Source: Clostridiales bacterium (GTDB taxonomy: Bacteria; Bacillota; Clostridia; Oscillospirales; Oscillospiraceae). From it: 32,810 nt of DNA. A program made the position numbers and the translations under genes. This document shows positions 17,650 to 27,099 of the stretch, in pieces. Each line of letters opens with the position of its first letter. The first letter of the stretch is position 1. The stretch covers positions 1 through 32,810 of the forward strand of contig DUOX01000043.1 of NCBI GenBank assembly GCA_012838665.1, given 5' to 3'. Below the pieces are notes generated by a model. The model saw only the letters and a program-made list of their open reading frames with translations, was not told the origin of the DNA and did not search any database.

Positions 17650-18918
17650 ATAGAAAAAACAGAAAATGCCAAAGAACGGGCCGTATTGGTGGGGCTGTCG
17701 GCGGTTTCCATGGGCGGCGACGAACGCTCTACGGAAATCAGCATGGATGAACTTGCCGCATTAGTTGAAACGGCTGGCGGCGAGGCGGTGGCTCTGGTGC
17801 TTCAAAACAGGGCCGCTCCCGACCCCAGAAGCTTTATCGGAGAGGGCAAGGTCCGGGAGATAAAGGAGCTTGTGCATGCAAATAATTGCGACCTGGTGGT
17901 CTTTGATAACGAACTGTCCCCATCCCAAATGCGGGTTTTGTCGGAGGAATTGGGGGTTAAGGTTCTGGACCGCAGCGGTCTTATTCTGGACATTTTTGCC
18001 CAGCGAGCCCGAACCCGGGAGGGCAAACTTCAGGTGGAGCTTGCCCAGTACAATTATTTGCTGCCCCGCCTGACGGGTATGTGGACCCATCTGGTGAGCC
18101 AGACTGCCGCGGGCGGCAGATCTCCCATTGGAACCCACGGCCCGGGCGAAACCCAGCTGGAGACGGACAGGCGGCACATTCGCCGAAAGATTCAAAAGAT
18201 GGAGGAAGAACTGAAAGCCGTCCGCAAGGTGCGTTCCGTCCAGCGAGCCAGGAGGGAAAAGAACGCCATACCCGTAGCGGCGCTGGTGGGCTACACCAAC
18301 GCGGGGAAATCCACCCTGCTAAACTGCCTTGCGGGGGCCCAAATCCCCACGGGGGACAGGCTGTTTGACACCCTTGATACCACCACCCGCCGGATGAAGC
18401 TGGACGAGACCCAGGAGATACTTATTTCGGATACGGTCGGGTTTATCCGAAAGCTTCCCCATCATCTGATTGAGGCCTTTAAGGCCACGCTGGAGGAACT
18501 GACCTATGCGGATCTTCTGCTTCACGTAATCGACCTGTCAAATCCGGACTGGGAGGAGCAGGCCGCCGTTGTGGAAGACCTGATACGCCAGCTTGGGGCG
18601 GAGCGGACGCCCTGCCTGCGTGTGTATAACAAGTGCGACCTCTATTTCGGGGAAATGCCCCGCGGGCATAACGTGGTGTGCGTTTCTGCCCTTTCAGGGG
18701 AGGGCAAAGAGGATTTACTGAAGAAAATAGCGGAGATTCTGGGGGAGGACAAGCGGCGGGTCTTGCTTAAGCTGCCCTATGACAAGGGGGACCTGCTGGA
18801 GCTTCTCCACCGTGAGGCCTCGGTGTATTCCGTAGAATATGGTGAAGAGCATATAGCCGTAGAGGCGGTTATTAAGCCTAAGCTCTGGGGCCTTGTCAGG
18901 GAGTTTGTGGCGGAATGA
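17650..18918 (+). CDS. hflX: GTPase HflX, ribosome-associated
   Basis: About 422 residues. The N-terminal HflX domain contains ALVLQNR, RSFIGEGKVREI, DNELSPSQMR and LDRSGLILDIFAQRA. A GTPase domain follows: G1 GYTNAGKST, G2 DTLDTTTRR, G3 SDTVGFIRKLPHHLIEAF, G4 NKCD, G5-like VSALSGEG. HflX splits stalled or stressed 70S ribosomes. Start choice is unusual. The conserved N-terminus (EKTENAKERAVLVGL) is encoded upstream of the first standard start codon (TTG 17686). The only candidate there is ATA at 17650, ten nt after AAGGA. If translation begins at TTG 17686, no ribosome site precedes it and 12 residues are lost. Confidence 0.93.
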   Translation: MEKTENAKERAVLVGLSAVSMGGDERSTEISMDELAALVETAGGEAVALVLQNRAAPDPRSFIGEGKVREIKELVHANNCDLVVFDNELSPSQMRVLSEELGVKVLDRSGLILDIFAQRARTREGKLQVELAQYNYLLPRLTGMWTHLVSQTAAGGRSPIGTHGPGETQLETDRRHIRRKIQKMEEELKAVRKVRSVQRARREKNAIPVAALVGYTNAGKSTLLNCLAGAQIPTGDRLFDTLDTTTRRMKLDETQEILISDTVGFIRKLPHHLIEAFKATLEELTYADLLLHVIDLSNPDWEEQAAVVEDLIRQLGAERTPCLRVYNKCDLYFGEMPRGHNVVCVSALSGEGKEDLLKKIAEILGEDKRRVLLKLPYDKGDLLELLHREASVYSVEYGEEHIAVEAVIKPKLWGLVREFVAE

Positions 18919-18988
18919 AAAACCCGAAATACGCCCTGTCGGGACCTGCGGAGGACGGTTGCTTGTCAGACTTAAGGAGGCTATGACC

Positions 18989-19618
18989 ATGGAAAGCTAT
19001 CTGACACCCGCCGGATACGGTGAGGCGGAACTAATTGAAAAGAAGTCCCGCTTTATTGGACGGGTATGGCCCGTGGAGAGCGAGGAGGAGGCCCTGGCGC
19101 GGATTAAGGAAATACGCGAAAAGCACTGGGACGCCACTCATAACGTATATGCCTATATCATCCGGGAAAACGGGATAATGCGCTATTCCGACGACGGGGA
19201 GCCGCAAGGCACTTCCGGAATGCCCACATTGAATATGTTTCGGGCGGAGGAAATTCAGAACGTCTGCTGTGTTATCACAAGATATTTCGGAGGCACCCTG
19301 CTGGGAGCCGGGGGGCTTGTGAGGGCCTATTCCGGTGCCGCAAAGCTGGCTTTGGACGAGGCGGGAATCAGCCGCATGGCCAAATGGAACAGCCTTCGGA
19401 TTTCCTGTTCCTACAGCCAGTTTGGACGGGTAAAACGCCTGTTGGACGACCATGAAGGCCTCGTAGAAAATACTGAATTCGGAACCGATGTGCTTGTTGC
19501 CGCCTTGGTCCGGGACGACTTGACCGGGAATTTTGTCTCCCGGCTTAAAGATATGACGGCTGGTGCCGTTTTGGCGGATATTTCGGGAAGCTGTTTCCGG
19601 GGCGTAAGGATCAAATAA
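18989..19618 (+). CDS. YigZ/IMPACT family protein (UPF0029)
   Basis: 209 residues. The N-terminal UPF0029 domain has KKSRFIG, HNVYAYII, SDDGEPQGTSGMP and ITRYFGGTLLGAGGLVRAYS. A C-terminal DUF1949-like domain follows. The IMPACT family relates to eukaryotic translation regulators; the bacterial role is unclear. AAGGAGG at 18974-18980 is 8 nt before ATG 18989, so that start is preferred over ATG 18983, which is only 2 nt away. It follows hflX by 70 bp, a plausible translation-related pair. Confidence 0.92.
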   Translation: MESYLTPAGYGEAELIEKKSRFIGRVWPVESEEEALARIKEIREKHWDATHNVYAYIIRENGIMRYSDDGEPQGTSGMPTLNMFRAEEIQNVCCVITRYFGGTLLGAGGLVRAYSGAAKLALDEAGISRMAKWNSLRISCSYSQFGRVKRLLDDHEGLVENTEFGTDVLVAALVRDDLTGNFVSRLKDMTAGAVLADISGSCFRGVRIK

Positions 19619-19675
19619 GGGTTTTTTTATTAAATTATTAAAAATAAAAGGGAAAACAGACGTCAATGTCGTATA

Positions 19676-19707
19676 AGGGTATCAAGGGGGTTTTTCTTCG
19701 ATACCCT
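19676..19707 (+). other. Leader hairpin upstream of dgt
   Basis: AGGGTATC (19676-19683) and GATACCCT (19700-19707) pair over 8 bp. The stem extends inward by AAG/CTT across a single bulged C. It lies 30 bp before the dgt start and has no U-tract, so it is not a classic terminator. The 119-bp gap around it is AT-rich and otherwise blank. Confidence 0.5.
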
Positions 19708-19737
19708 GTTATCATAAATCAGGAAAGGAGTGTGGCC

Positions 19738-20742
19738 ATGTCCTGCCCCAGAGAAAGACGTGAGCAAGCCGAGAAAATTTTCATGAGTGAATATGGAATA
19801 CTGTCCATTAACTCCAAAGGGCGACAGAGGCCGGAAGAACCCTGCCAGGTGCGCACCTGTTTTCAGAGGGATGTGGACCGTATTATCCATTCCAAAGCCT
19901 TTCGGCGGCTGAAACACAAAACGCAGGTCTTTCTTCAACCGGAAGGTGACCATTACCGGACCCGGCTGACCCACACTCTGGAGGTGTCAAGGCTGGCCCG
20001 TACCATAGCCAGAGCCTTGGGACTCAATGAGGATTTGACGGAAGCTATTTCCCTTGGCCACGATTTGGGGCACACTCCCTTCGGCCATGCAGGAGAAAGG
20101 GCTCTGCAGGAGATATATTCCCCGGACTTCCGCCATTACCAACAAAGCCTGCGGGTGGTGGACAGGCTGGAGCGGGAAGGCCGTGGCCTGAATCTGTGTT
20201 ACGAAACCAGGATGGGTATACTGAACCATACCCACGGCTCTCCGGACGACAGCCTGGAAGCCACCGTGGTGAGGCTGTCAGACCGAACCGCTTACATAAA
20301 TCACGATTTTGACGACGCCCTTCGGGCAGGGATAGTTTCGCCGGAGGGCCTGCCCTCCATAGTTCGGGAGCGCATCGGAGAGACAAACAGCCAGAGGATT
20401 AATTCCATCGTCGTGGACATTATAAATTCCAGCGGTAATGGCAAAATCCAAATGTCCCCCCCTATGCAGGAAGCCGTGGACCGCTTCCATGAATACATGT
20501 TTGAAGCCGTGTATTACAACCCCGTCGCAAAGAGCGAGGAGAGTAAAGTCAAGGATATTTTAGCGGGAATTTGGAAATATTATGTTAACCACCCCGAAAA
20601 ACTTCCCGAGGAGTACAAGGCAATTGCGGATTCCGAGGGGCTCCCTCGGGCGGTCTGCGACTATATTTCCGGCATGACGGACAAATACGCAATGTATCAG
20701 TACAGCGAGATATTCATTCCCGCCTCCTGGCAGGTAAAATAG
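19738..20742 (+). CDS. dgt: Deoxyguanosinetriphosphate triphosphohydrolase-like protein (HD domain)
   Basis: 334 residues, the short form of the dNTPase family. HD metal-site signatures: RTRLTHTLEVSRLAR, then SLGHDLGHTPFGHAGE, and later RLSDRTAYINHDFDDALRAG. It removes triphosphate from dNTPs, probably to control pool size and fidelity; the preferred base is not known. The frame opens at 19666, but AGGAAAGGAG lies 6-8 nt before ATG 19738, and the family N-terminus begins there. It is followed by dnaG and rpoD, the common clostridial order. Confidence 0.93.
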   Translation: MSCPRERREQAEKIFMSEYGILSINSKGRQRPEEPCQVRTCFQRDVDRIIHSKAFRRLKHKTQVFLQPEGDHYRTRLTHTLEVSRLARTIARALGLNEDLTEAISLGHDLGHTPFGHAGERALQEIYSPDFRHYQQSLRVVDRLEREGRGLNLCYETRMGILNHTHGSPDDSLEATVVRLSDRTAYINHDFDDALRAGIVSPEGLPSIVRERIGETNSQRINSIVVDIINSSGNGKIQMSPPMQEAVDRFHEYMFEAVYYNPVAKSEESKVKDILAGIWKYYVNHPEKLPEEYKAIADSEGLPRAVCDYISGMTDKYAMYQYSEIFIPASWQVK

Positions 20743-20832
20743 TATCCTGGTACTGAGACGATAATTATTCAGCTTCCGCTTTTGGAGTCTGCCCATTTGG
20801 CCAACTGGCGGAACGAATGGAGGTGAAGTCCC

Positions 20833-22572
20833 ATGGCCTTTAGCGACAGTTTTCTTCAGGATTTGGCGGATCGTAACGACATAGTGGACGTGGTGTCGGG
20901 CTATGTGGCCCTCACCCGCCGGAGCGGTCGCAATTTGTTTGGCCTTTGCCCCTTTCACAGTGAAAAGACACCCTCTTTTTCCGTCTCCCCGGACAAGCAG
21001 ATATACTACTGTTTCGGTTGCGGAAAGGGCGGCAGCGTTATAAATTTTATTATGGAAGCTGAGAACCTGTCTTTCCCCGATGCAGTGCATTTCCTTGCCC
21101 GCCGGGCAGGCATACAGGTTCCCGAGGACAAGCCCGACCTTAATAGCCGCCGCCGGGAACGCATGCTGGAGCTTAACAGGGAGGCCGCCAGGTTTTTTTA
21201 CAATTGCCTGGTTAAGGAGCCGGATAATCCTGCCCAGAAATATATAAATTTGCGGGGTATATCCGGAGCCATGGTTAAGAGTTTTGGACTTGGTTTTGCC
21301 CCAAATACCTGGGACAGCCTTGTAACGGCCATGCGCGCGAAGGGCTACACAAGACAGGAACTGCTGGACTCCGGCCTTGCTCGTAGCGGTAAGGGCGGAG
21401 GGATTTATGACGCCTTCCGGAACCGGCTTATGTTTCCGGTTATTGATGTGCGGAGCAGCGTCATAGGATTTTCCGGACGCATTCTTGATGATAATGAGCC
21501 GAAGTATCTTAACAGCCCGGATACCCTTGTTTTTGACAAAAGACGCAATCTTTTTGCATTAAATTTGGCTAAAAGGAGCAAAAGTGGATATATGATTTTG
21601 ACTGAGGGCAACATAGACGTGATTTCACTTCATCAAGCGGGATTTGATTCTGCGGTGGCCTCTCTCGGTACTTCCCTGACTCCGGAGCAGGCCCGGCTAA
21701 TCAGCCGATATGCCCAGGAGGTGGTAATCGCCTATGACAATGACGAGGCGGGACGGAATGCCTCTCAGCGGGCAATCGGCATCCTTGAAAAACTTGATTT
21801 GAAAGTGCGCGTCTTGAATATTCAGGGTGCCAAGGACCCTGATGAGTATATCAGGACAAGGGGAGCCGATGCTTTCCGGAACCTGATAGAGCGCTCGGAA
21901 AACCATATCGAATACCGGTTGCAGGTTGTGCAGTCCAAGCATGACCTTGGCGCCGATGAGGGAAAAGTGGCCTTCCTGAAGGAGGCCTCCCAGCTTGTCG
22001 CGGGGCTGGGCAGCCCTGTGGAGAGAGAGGTCTATGGAAGCAGGATTGCCGAGATGGCCGGAGTTTCCAGGGAAGTAGTGGAAGATGAGGTGCGGCGCCT
22101 GCGAAAGAGGATGCTTAGCAATACCAAGAAAAAACAGGAGAAGGGCACTCTGCGGCCGGTCAAAGTGGCGCAACCCAAATTCAAGAATATCAAATATGAA
22201 AATGTCCGCTCGGCGGCCGCCGAGGAAGGGGTTATCCGACTTCTGTATCTGGATCCCGGACTGTTCAAGGACAGGGACTTCCCGAAAAAGGAAGACTTTT
22301 CATCAGAACTTCTGGGAAGACTGTACGAGGAGATACGCCAGCGGACTTTGGAGGGAGGTAGCCTCTCAATGGCAGCACTTAGTGAAAGCTTCACCGCCGA
22401 TGAGATAAGCCACCTGACGGGAATACTCCAAAAACCGGAGATGTTGTCAAACGGGGCTAAGGCGCTGGAAGATTACATAGAAATAATGAGGGCAGAAAAA
22501 AACAGCCGTGAGAATAAAGATCTTAGGCTTATCGCCGAAAAATACAGACAAAAAAAGGGGTATGGTGGATAG
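20833..22572 (+). CDS. dnaG: DNA primase
   Basis: 579 residues. The N-terminal zinc-binding domain has C39, H42, C60 and C63 ([22 protein letters not shown]). The RNA polymerase core has [13 protein letters not shown] and the TOPRIM fold with [14 protein letters not shown] and [12 protein letters not shown]. The C-terminal helicase-interaction region is shorter and less conserved. It makes RNA primers for replication and works with DnaB. GGAGGTGAAG precedes the ATG. The stop is 2 nt before the rpoD ATG, the classic macromolecular-synthesis arrangement. Confidence 0.98.
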   Translation: MAFSDSFLQDLADRNDIVDVVSGYVALTRRSGRNLFGLCPFHSEKTPSFSVSPDKQIYYCFGCGKGGSVINFIMEAENLSFPDAVHFLARRAGIQVPEDKPDLNSRRRERMLELNREAARFFYNCLVKEPDNPAQKYINLRGISGAMVKSFGLGFAPNTWDSLVTAMRAKGYTRQELLDSGLARSGKGGGIYDAFRNRLMFPVIDVRSSVIGFSGRILDDNEPKYLNSPDTLVFDKRRNLFALNLAKRSKSGYMILTEGNIDVISLHQAGFDSAVASLGTSLTPEQARLISRYAQEVVIAYDNDEAGRNASQRAIGILEKLDLKVRVLNIQGAKDPDEYIRTRGADAFRNLIERSENHIEYRLQVVQSKHDLGADEGKVAFLKEASQLVAGLGSPVEREVYGSRIAEMAGVSREVVEDEVRRLRKRMLSNTKKKQEKGTLRPVKVAQPKFKNIKYENVRSAAAEEGVIRLLYLDPGLFKDRDFPKKEDFSSELLGRLYEEIRQRTLEGGSLSMAALSESFTADEISHLTGILQKPEMLSNGAKALEDYIEIMRAEKNSRENKDLRLIAEKYRQKKGYGG

Positions 22573-22574
22573 AT

Positions 22575-23855
22575 ATGAAGATGGATGAAAAAAAGGTGGG
22601 AGCTGACCTGGACTCTGTCAACAGCAAGACTGATAATGAGGCCGGGGCGATAAAGAAGGATACGGCAGGTAAATCCAATACCGAAAAACCCGCGAAAAAA
22701 CCTTCTAAAGCCAATGCCCAGCCGGAAAGCCAGGAGACAAATCAGGATAACGATGAAAAGAAGCTGAATGAATTAATCGAAAAAGGCAAAAAGACCGGAA
22801 AGCTCACCTCCAAGGAATTGATGGAGGTTCTGGAAAATTTGAACCTGGATCCGGAGCAGATCGATAAGTTTTACGACACTCTGGAGAATTTGGGCATTGA
22901 GGCGGCTGTTGAGGATTATCTGCCGCCTTTGGAGGATGTCTCTTTACCCGCTCTTGAAGAGCTGGAGGAAATAGAGGAGGTTACCGAAGACGAGCTTGAG
23001 GACCCCGAGTCCGCGCTGGAAAACATTGCCACGGACGACCCTGTGCGCATGTACCTCAAGGAGATAGGCAAAATCAGCCTGCTTACCCCGGAGGAGGAAG
23101 TAGAGCTGGCCATCAGGATGAGCCGGGGCGATGAAAGCGCAAGAGCCCATATGGCCGAGGCTAACCTCCGTTTGGTGGTGAGCATAGCCAAACGTTATGT
23201 GGGCCGCGGCATGCTTTTCCTGGACCTGATTCAGGAGGGGAACCTGGGTCTAATTAAGGCAGTGGAGAAGTTTGATTATACCAAGGGCTATAAATTTTCA
23301 ACCTATGCCACCTGGTGGATACGTCAGGCCATCACACGGGCCATTGCAGACCAAGCCCGCACTATCCGCATACCAGTTCATATGGTGGAGACCATCAACA
23401 AGGTAATCCGGGTATCCCGCCAGCTTTTGCAGGAGCTGGGCCATGACCCCACCCCCGAGGAGATTGCCACAGAAATGGGCATGCCTGTTGATAAGGTCCG
23501 GGACATACTTAAAATAGCTCAGGAGCCTGTATCTCTTGAAATGCCCATAGGCGAAGAGGAGGACAGCCATCTGGGGGATTTCATTCCCGACGAGGACGCC
23601 TCCGAGCCCTCCGAGGCCGCTAGCTTTACACTCCTAAAGGAACAACTCATGTCTGTGCTGTCCACGCTTACCCCCCGGGAGGAAAAGGTTCTGCGCCTGC
23701 GTTTCGGCATAGAGGACGGGCGCACCCGCACTCTTGAGGAAGTGGGCAAGGAATTCAACGTCACCCGTGAGCGTATACGTCAGATTGAGGCAAAGGCCCT
23801 GAGAAAGCTGCGCCACCCCAGCCGTAGCAAAAAACTGAGGGATTTCCTGAGTTGA
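22575..23855 (+). CDS. rpoD: RNA polymerase primary sigma factor (SigA/RpoD)
   Basis: 426 residues, longer than Bacillus SigA because of a charged, Lys/Glu-rich leader of about 60 residues. Region 1.1-like part [19 protein letters not shown]. Region 1.2 [22 protein letters not shown]. Region 2 has [31 protein letters not shown] and RTIRIPVHM. Region 3 has [11 protein letters not shown]. Region 4 has [14 protein letters not shown] and the helix-turn-helix [26 protein letters not shown]. These are the primary-sigma hallmarks. Starts at ATG 22575 (or 22581), overlapping the end of dnaG control. Confidence 0.98.
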   Translation: MKMDEKKVGADLDSVNSKTDNEAGAIKKDTAGKSNTEKPAKKPSKANAQPESQETNQDNDEKKLNELIEKGKKTGKLTSKELMEVLENLNLDPEQIDKFYDTLENLGIEAAVEDYLPPLEDVSLPALEELEEIEEVTEDELEDPESALENIATDDPVRMYLKEIGKISLLTPEEEVELAIRMSRGDESARAHMAEANLRLVVSIAKRYVGRGMLFLDLIQEGNLGLIKAVEKFDYTKGYKFSTYATWWIRQAITRAIADQARTIRIPVHMVETINKVIRVSRQLLQELGHDPTPEEIATEMGMPVDKVRDILKIAQEPVSLEMPIGEEEDSHLGDFIPDEDASEPSEAASFTLLKEQLMSVLSTLTPREEKVLRLRFGIEDGRTRTLEEVGKEFNVTRERIRQIEAKALRKLRHPSRSKKLRDFLS

Positions 23856-23879
23856 AAATGTATTCATATTTTTAAACAA

Positions 23880-23924
23880 AACCGCCCCCTGAGAGAAACA
23901 AGGTTTCCATCAGGGGGCAGTTTT
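23880..23924. terminator. Bidirectional terminator between rpoD and the APC permease
   Basis: Core stem GCCCCCTGA (23884-23892) / TCAGGGGGC (23910-23918), extended by ACC/GTT-side pairs with one mismatch. GTTTTGTT follows on the + strand and GGTTTTGTTT on the - strand, so it serves both converging genes. Confidence 0.88.
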
Positions 23925-23943
23925 GTTCTCAATATGCTTATGA

Positions 23944-25314
23944 TTATTGTGTTTTTATTTCATTGGGATTCTTGTAGAAGAAAGAGCCAATGAACAGGAC
24001 GACAGCGGATACCGCCAGGTAATACCAGGCCTGGACACCGTAGGCGCTGAAAGCGCAGTAGACCATGAAGCAGCAGCTTATTATGCCGACAATAGGCAAA
24101 ACATAGCGTTTGAAGGCACCCAGGTCCTTTTCATTTTTAATAAGGGCAATGAAGATGGGAATATAGCTGGCATAAAGTGTGATTATGGGCAGTTCATCGG
24201 GCTCCCAATTGAAGAAGAAGGGGCCATAGCCTTGGATGAAGAACACCTGCCAGTAGAAGTACCAGAATCCACACATGAGCATGCCGAAAATGGCGGAATT
24301 GGTGGGGGTGTTGGTCTCGGGGTCTACATGAGCGAATACCTTGGGCTTGAAGCCTTGACCGCGTGCGGCCATGGAGTATGCGCCTCTGGCGCAGCCCATC
24401 ATAAGGCCGTTCATTGTTCCCAGGCAGGAGATTACGATAAATACGTATACCACTGTTCCTGCAACATTGCCGAAGAAGTTGGAGAATGCCAGCTTGGGCA
24501 GATGGTCCCCGGCTTCTATCATATCAGAAACGGAGAGGGCGCCAGTGAGACCGACAATATACGCAACATATACGGCAACACAGATAAGCGAGCCGATGGT
24601 GAGGGCTAAAGGAAGATTCCTCTTGGAGTTTTTAAGCTCCGCGTTTATGGATGTGGCTATAATCCAGCCTTCATAGGCAAAGGAAAAAGCGACAATTGAT
24701 GTGAAAAGGCCTTTTCCGTTGGCTCTGGAGGGGTCCACAATAGATTCAGTGGCAAAGCTTTCAATCGTCATTCCGTTTACCAGACCGGCTATTATTCCCA
24801 CAACGGCCATCAGAACAAGGGGAATAAGCTTTATTATAGTTGTGGATACCTGGAACTTGCCCGCAAGCTTTGGAGCCATGGCATTAAGAACAAAGCCCAT
24901 GACCAGATAGAAAGCGCCAAAAGCCACATGAAAGCCGCCGGTTGGTTCAATATTAAATAGAACGCAGGTATAAGAGGCGGATACCCAGGCCAGGCATGAT
25001 GTAAGTATTGGATAATACATAATGGTCATAAACCAGGCTATGTAGTATCCATATTTGGGGCCGAGGGCTGCCTCGGCATAGTCAACAATGCCATTTACCT
25101 TTTCGTAGCGGTTGGCCAGTGTAGCAAATACGTTGGCACAGATTATCATTATCAGACCAACTATGACCACTGTGGCCACGGAAAGGACCATGCTTCCTCC
25201 GGTCGTTGCGAGTATCTTACCGCCCTTGAGGAAAATACCAGAACCAATGACAATGCCGACAACCATACAAATTGCTGTTAAAAGACCGTACTTGGTTTGT
25301 AGTTTGTTATCCAT
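23944..25314 (-). CDS. APC-superfamily amino acid permease
   Basis: 456 residues with about 12 hydrophobic segments. The N-terminus LLTAICMVVGIVIGSGIFLKGG is the APC helix-1 substrate motif; it most resembles LAT/SteT-like exchangers. It imports or exchanges amino acids across the cytoplasmic membrane; the specific substrate is not readable. AAAGGAGAG lies about 9 nt before ATG 25314. It follows putP by 68 bp with no terminator, so the two could form an amino-acid uptake operon. A possible weak promoter (TTGAGC) in the gap is not convincing. Confidence 0.88.
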   Translation of the reverse strand: MDNKLQTKYGLLTAICMVVGIVIGSGIFLKGGKILATTGGSMVLSVATVVIVGLIMIICANVFATLANRYEKVNGIVDYAEAALGPKYGYYIAWFMTIMYYPILTSCLAWVSASYTCVLFNIEPTGGFHVAFGAFYLVMGFVLNAMAPKLAGKFQVSTTIIKLIPLVLMAVVGIIAGLVNGMTIESFATESIVDPSRANGKGLFTSIVAFSFAYEGWIIATSINAELKNSKRNLPLALTIGSLICVAVYVAYIVGLTGALSVSDMIEAGDHLPKLAFSNFFGNVAGTVVYVFIVISCLGTMNGLMMGCARGAYSMAARGQGFKPKVFAHVDPETNTPTNSAIFGMLMCGFWYFYWQVFFIQGYGPFFFNWEPDELPIITLYASYIPIFIALIKNEKDLGAFKRYVLPIVGIISCCFMVYCAFSAYGVQAWYYLAVSAVVLFIGSFFYKNPNEIKTQ

Positions 25315-25382
25315 TACGTGTTCTCTCCTTTAGTGGCTTTTTTTAGCATTTTTTGTAAATGGAACGGGCTCAAAAGTTTTGT

Positions 25383-26915
25383 TTATAATGCAGACTTTAC
25401 GGCGTCGAATTCAGCCTGAATTTCCCTGGAAGGCTCGGGGGTGAGCAGGGAGACCACTACAATAAATATGCAGGATATGACAAAGGCGGGGAGCAGCTCG
25501 TATATGTCGAAAGCTCCTCCCAGGGGCCTTACCAGCAGTTTCCAGATAAACACCATGCTTCCTCCGGAAACAATACCGGCAATGGCGCCTTGCCGGGTGA
25601 TGCGTTTCCAGAAAAGGCTGAATATCATCAGAGGACCGAAGGTGGCTCCAAAACCTGCCCAAGCAAAGGATACCAGTTTAAAGATTACGCTGTTTTCATC
25701 CATAGCGATAACAATCGCAATAAGGGTGATAACCAGCAGGGTAAGCCTTGAGACGGTCATTACCTGCTTGTCTGTGGCTTCCTTTTTCAAAATGCCCTGG
25801 TAGATGTTCTTTGAAAAGGCAGAAGCCGCAATGAGCAGATAGGAGTCCGAAGAGCTGATGGTTGCGGCGAGTATGCCGGCCATCACAAATCCGGCAAGAA
25901 AAGCCGGGAACAGATTTGTTGAAAGCAGAATGAAAATGTTCTCGGCCTCGGAATTGCTGCCGAAAGCTGTGGGGAACAGGGCGTGTCCGGCTATTCCGAT
26001 AAACACTGCCGCAAATAAGGAAATGGCACACCAAACGGTGGCGATGCGCCGAGATTTCCTGAGCTCCTGCCCGTCGCGGATGGCCATGAAGCGAAGCAGA
26101 ACCTGAGGCATGCCAAAATAGCCAAGCCCCCAGGAAAGAGTGGATATTATGGTAAGAAAGCCGTATTTTCCGGGCTCGCCATAGCTCAAAGTGCCGCTGG
26201 ACATGTCAGGAGTACCTATGCCGAAAAGGTCGAAGAATCCGGGTATGCTTTTCGCGTTTTCAATCACCGTGCCAAAGCCGCCTGCAGCCTGGCTGCCCAG
26301 CACAAATACCAGGACCAGCGCAATTATCATTACGATTGCCTGCATGAAGTCCGATGCGCTTTCGGCAAGGAATCCGCCTAAGAAGGTATACAAGAGCACA
26401 AAAACAGCGCCCAGTATCATCATGCTGATATATGAAGCCCCGAACAGGGTTGAAAACAGCTTGCCGCAGGTGACAAGGCAGCTGGAAGCATATACCGCAA
26501 AAAAGACCAGTATAAACAGGGCGGAAATGGTCATTATGACTTTTTTGTCCTCTTTAAAGCGGTTGCTGAAGAAATCCGGCAGGGTAATTGCGTTGCCGCT
26601 CTTTTCGCTATAGCGCCGGAGCCGTTTTGCAATGAAGAGCCAGTTGAGATATGTACCGATAATTAGACCGATAGCCGTCCACGCGGCGTCTGAAAGGCCA
26701 TACCAATAGGCAACACCCGGAAGGCCCATAAGCAGCCAGCCGCTCATATCGGAGGCCTCGGCGCTCATGGCGGTTACCCAGGGGCCAAGAGTGCGGCCGC
26801 CCAGGAAAAAGTATTCGGAACTGCGGTTTGCCCGTTTGGCAAAGGCAAAGCCGATTCCTAAGACTACCGCCATATATATACACATGGCAATCAGGATTTG
26901 CATAGTACTATCCAT
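25383..26915 (-). CDS. putP: Sodium/proline symporter
   Basis: 510 residues, 13 membrane segments expected. Extensive similarity to E. coli PutP: FFLGGRTLGPWVTAMSAEAS, DMSGWLLMGLPG, ITLPDFFSNRF, YTFLGGFLAESASDFMQA, WGLGYFGMPQVLLRFMA and SYAWAGFGATFGP. It takes up proline with Na+ for nutrition or osmoprotection. The frame extends to 26960, but GGGAGGGG sits just before ATG 26915 and PutP-like sequence starts there. The promoter is at 26989-27016. Confidence 0.93.
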   Translation of the reverse strand: MDSTMQILIAMCIYMAVVLGIGFAFAKRANRSSEYFFLGGRTLGPWVTAMSAEASDMSGWLLMGLPGVAYWYGLSDAAWTAIGLIIGTYLNWLFIAKRLRRYSEKSGNAITLPDFFSNRFKEDKKVIMTISALFILVFFAVYASSCLVTCGKLFSTLFGASYISMMILGAVFVLLYTFLGGFLAESASDFMQAIVMIIALVLVFVLGSQAAGGFGTVIENAKSIPGFFDLFGIGTPDMSSGTLSYGEPGKYGFLTIISTLSWGLGYFGMPQVLLRFMAIRDGQELRKSRRIATVWCAISLFAAVFIGIAGHALFPTAFGSNSEAENIFILLSTNLFPAFLAGFVMAGILAATISSSDSYLLIAASAFSKNIYQGILKKEATDKQVMTVSRLTLLVITLIAIVIAMDENSVIFKLVSFAWAGFGATFGPLMIFSLFWKRITRQGAIAGIVSGGSMVFIWKLLVRPLGGAFDIYELLPAFVISCIFIVVVSLLTPEPSREIQAEFDAVKSAL

Positions 26916-26988
26916 TTTTTCCCCTCCCACAGTGTTGTCATGTATGATGGCACATGACATTTATCAGCAATTTAAACAGTTGAAGTAG

Positions 26989-27016
26989 ATTATACCATAT
27001 CTACCGCAAAAAACAA
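26989..27016 (-). promoter_or_regulatory. Extended -10 promoter of putP
   Basis: On the - strand TTGTTT, 16-nt spacer, then TGG TATAAT: an extended -10 (TGNTATAAT). The predicted start is near 26982, about 65 nt before the putP ATG. Confidence 0.6.
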
Positions 27017-27054
27017 GTTTTTTTATTAGTGGAAATTATAAAATTTGAAGGCGC

Positions 27055-27080
27055 AGCGGGACAATTTTTCATGCCCCGCT
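27055..27080 (-). terminator. Weak hairpin after the M23 peptidase gene
   Basis: AGCGGG / CCCGCT, six bp around a 14-nt loop, 20 bp past the M23 stop. No clear U-run follows directly, so termination would be weak. Confidence 0.35.
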
Positions 27081-27099
27081 GTTACTGTAGAGAGTACGG

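Noticed and set aside
23947-24609. + strand ORF of 220 codons opposite the APC permease
   Set aside because: Antisense to a clear membrane protein; composition matches a shadow frame and there is no promoter after the rpoD terminator.
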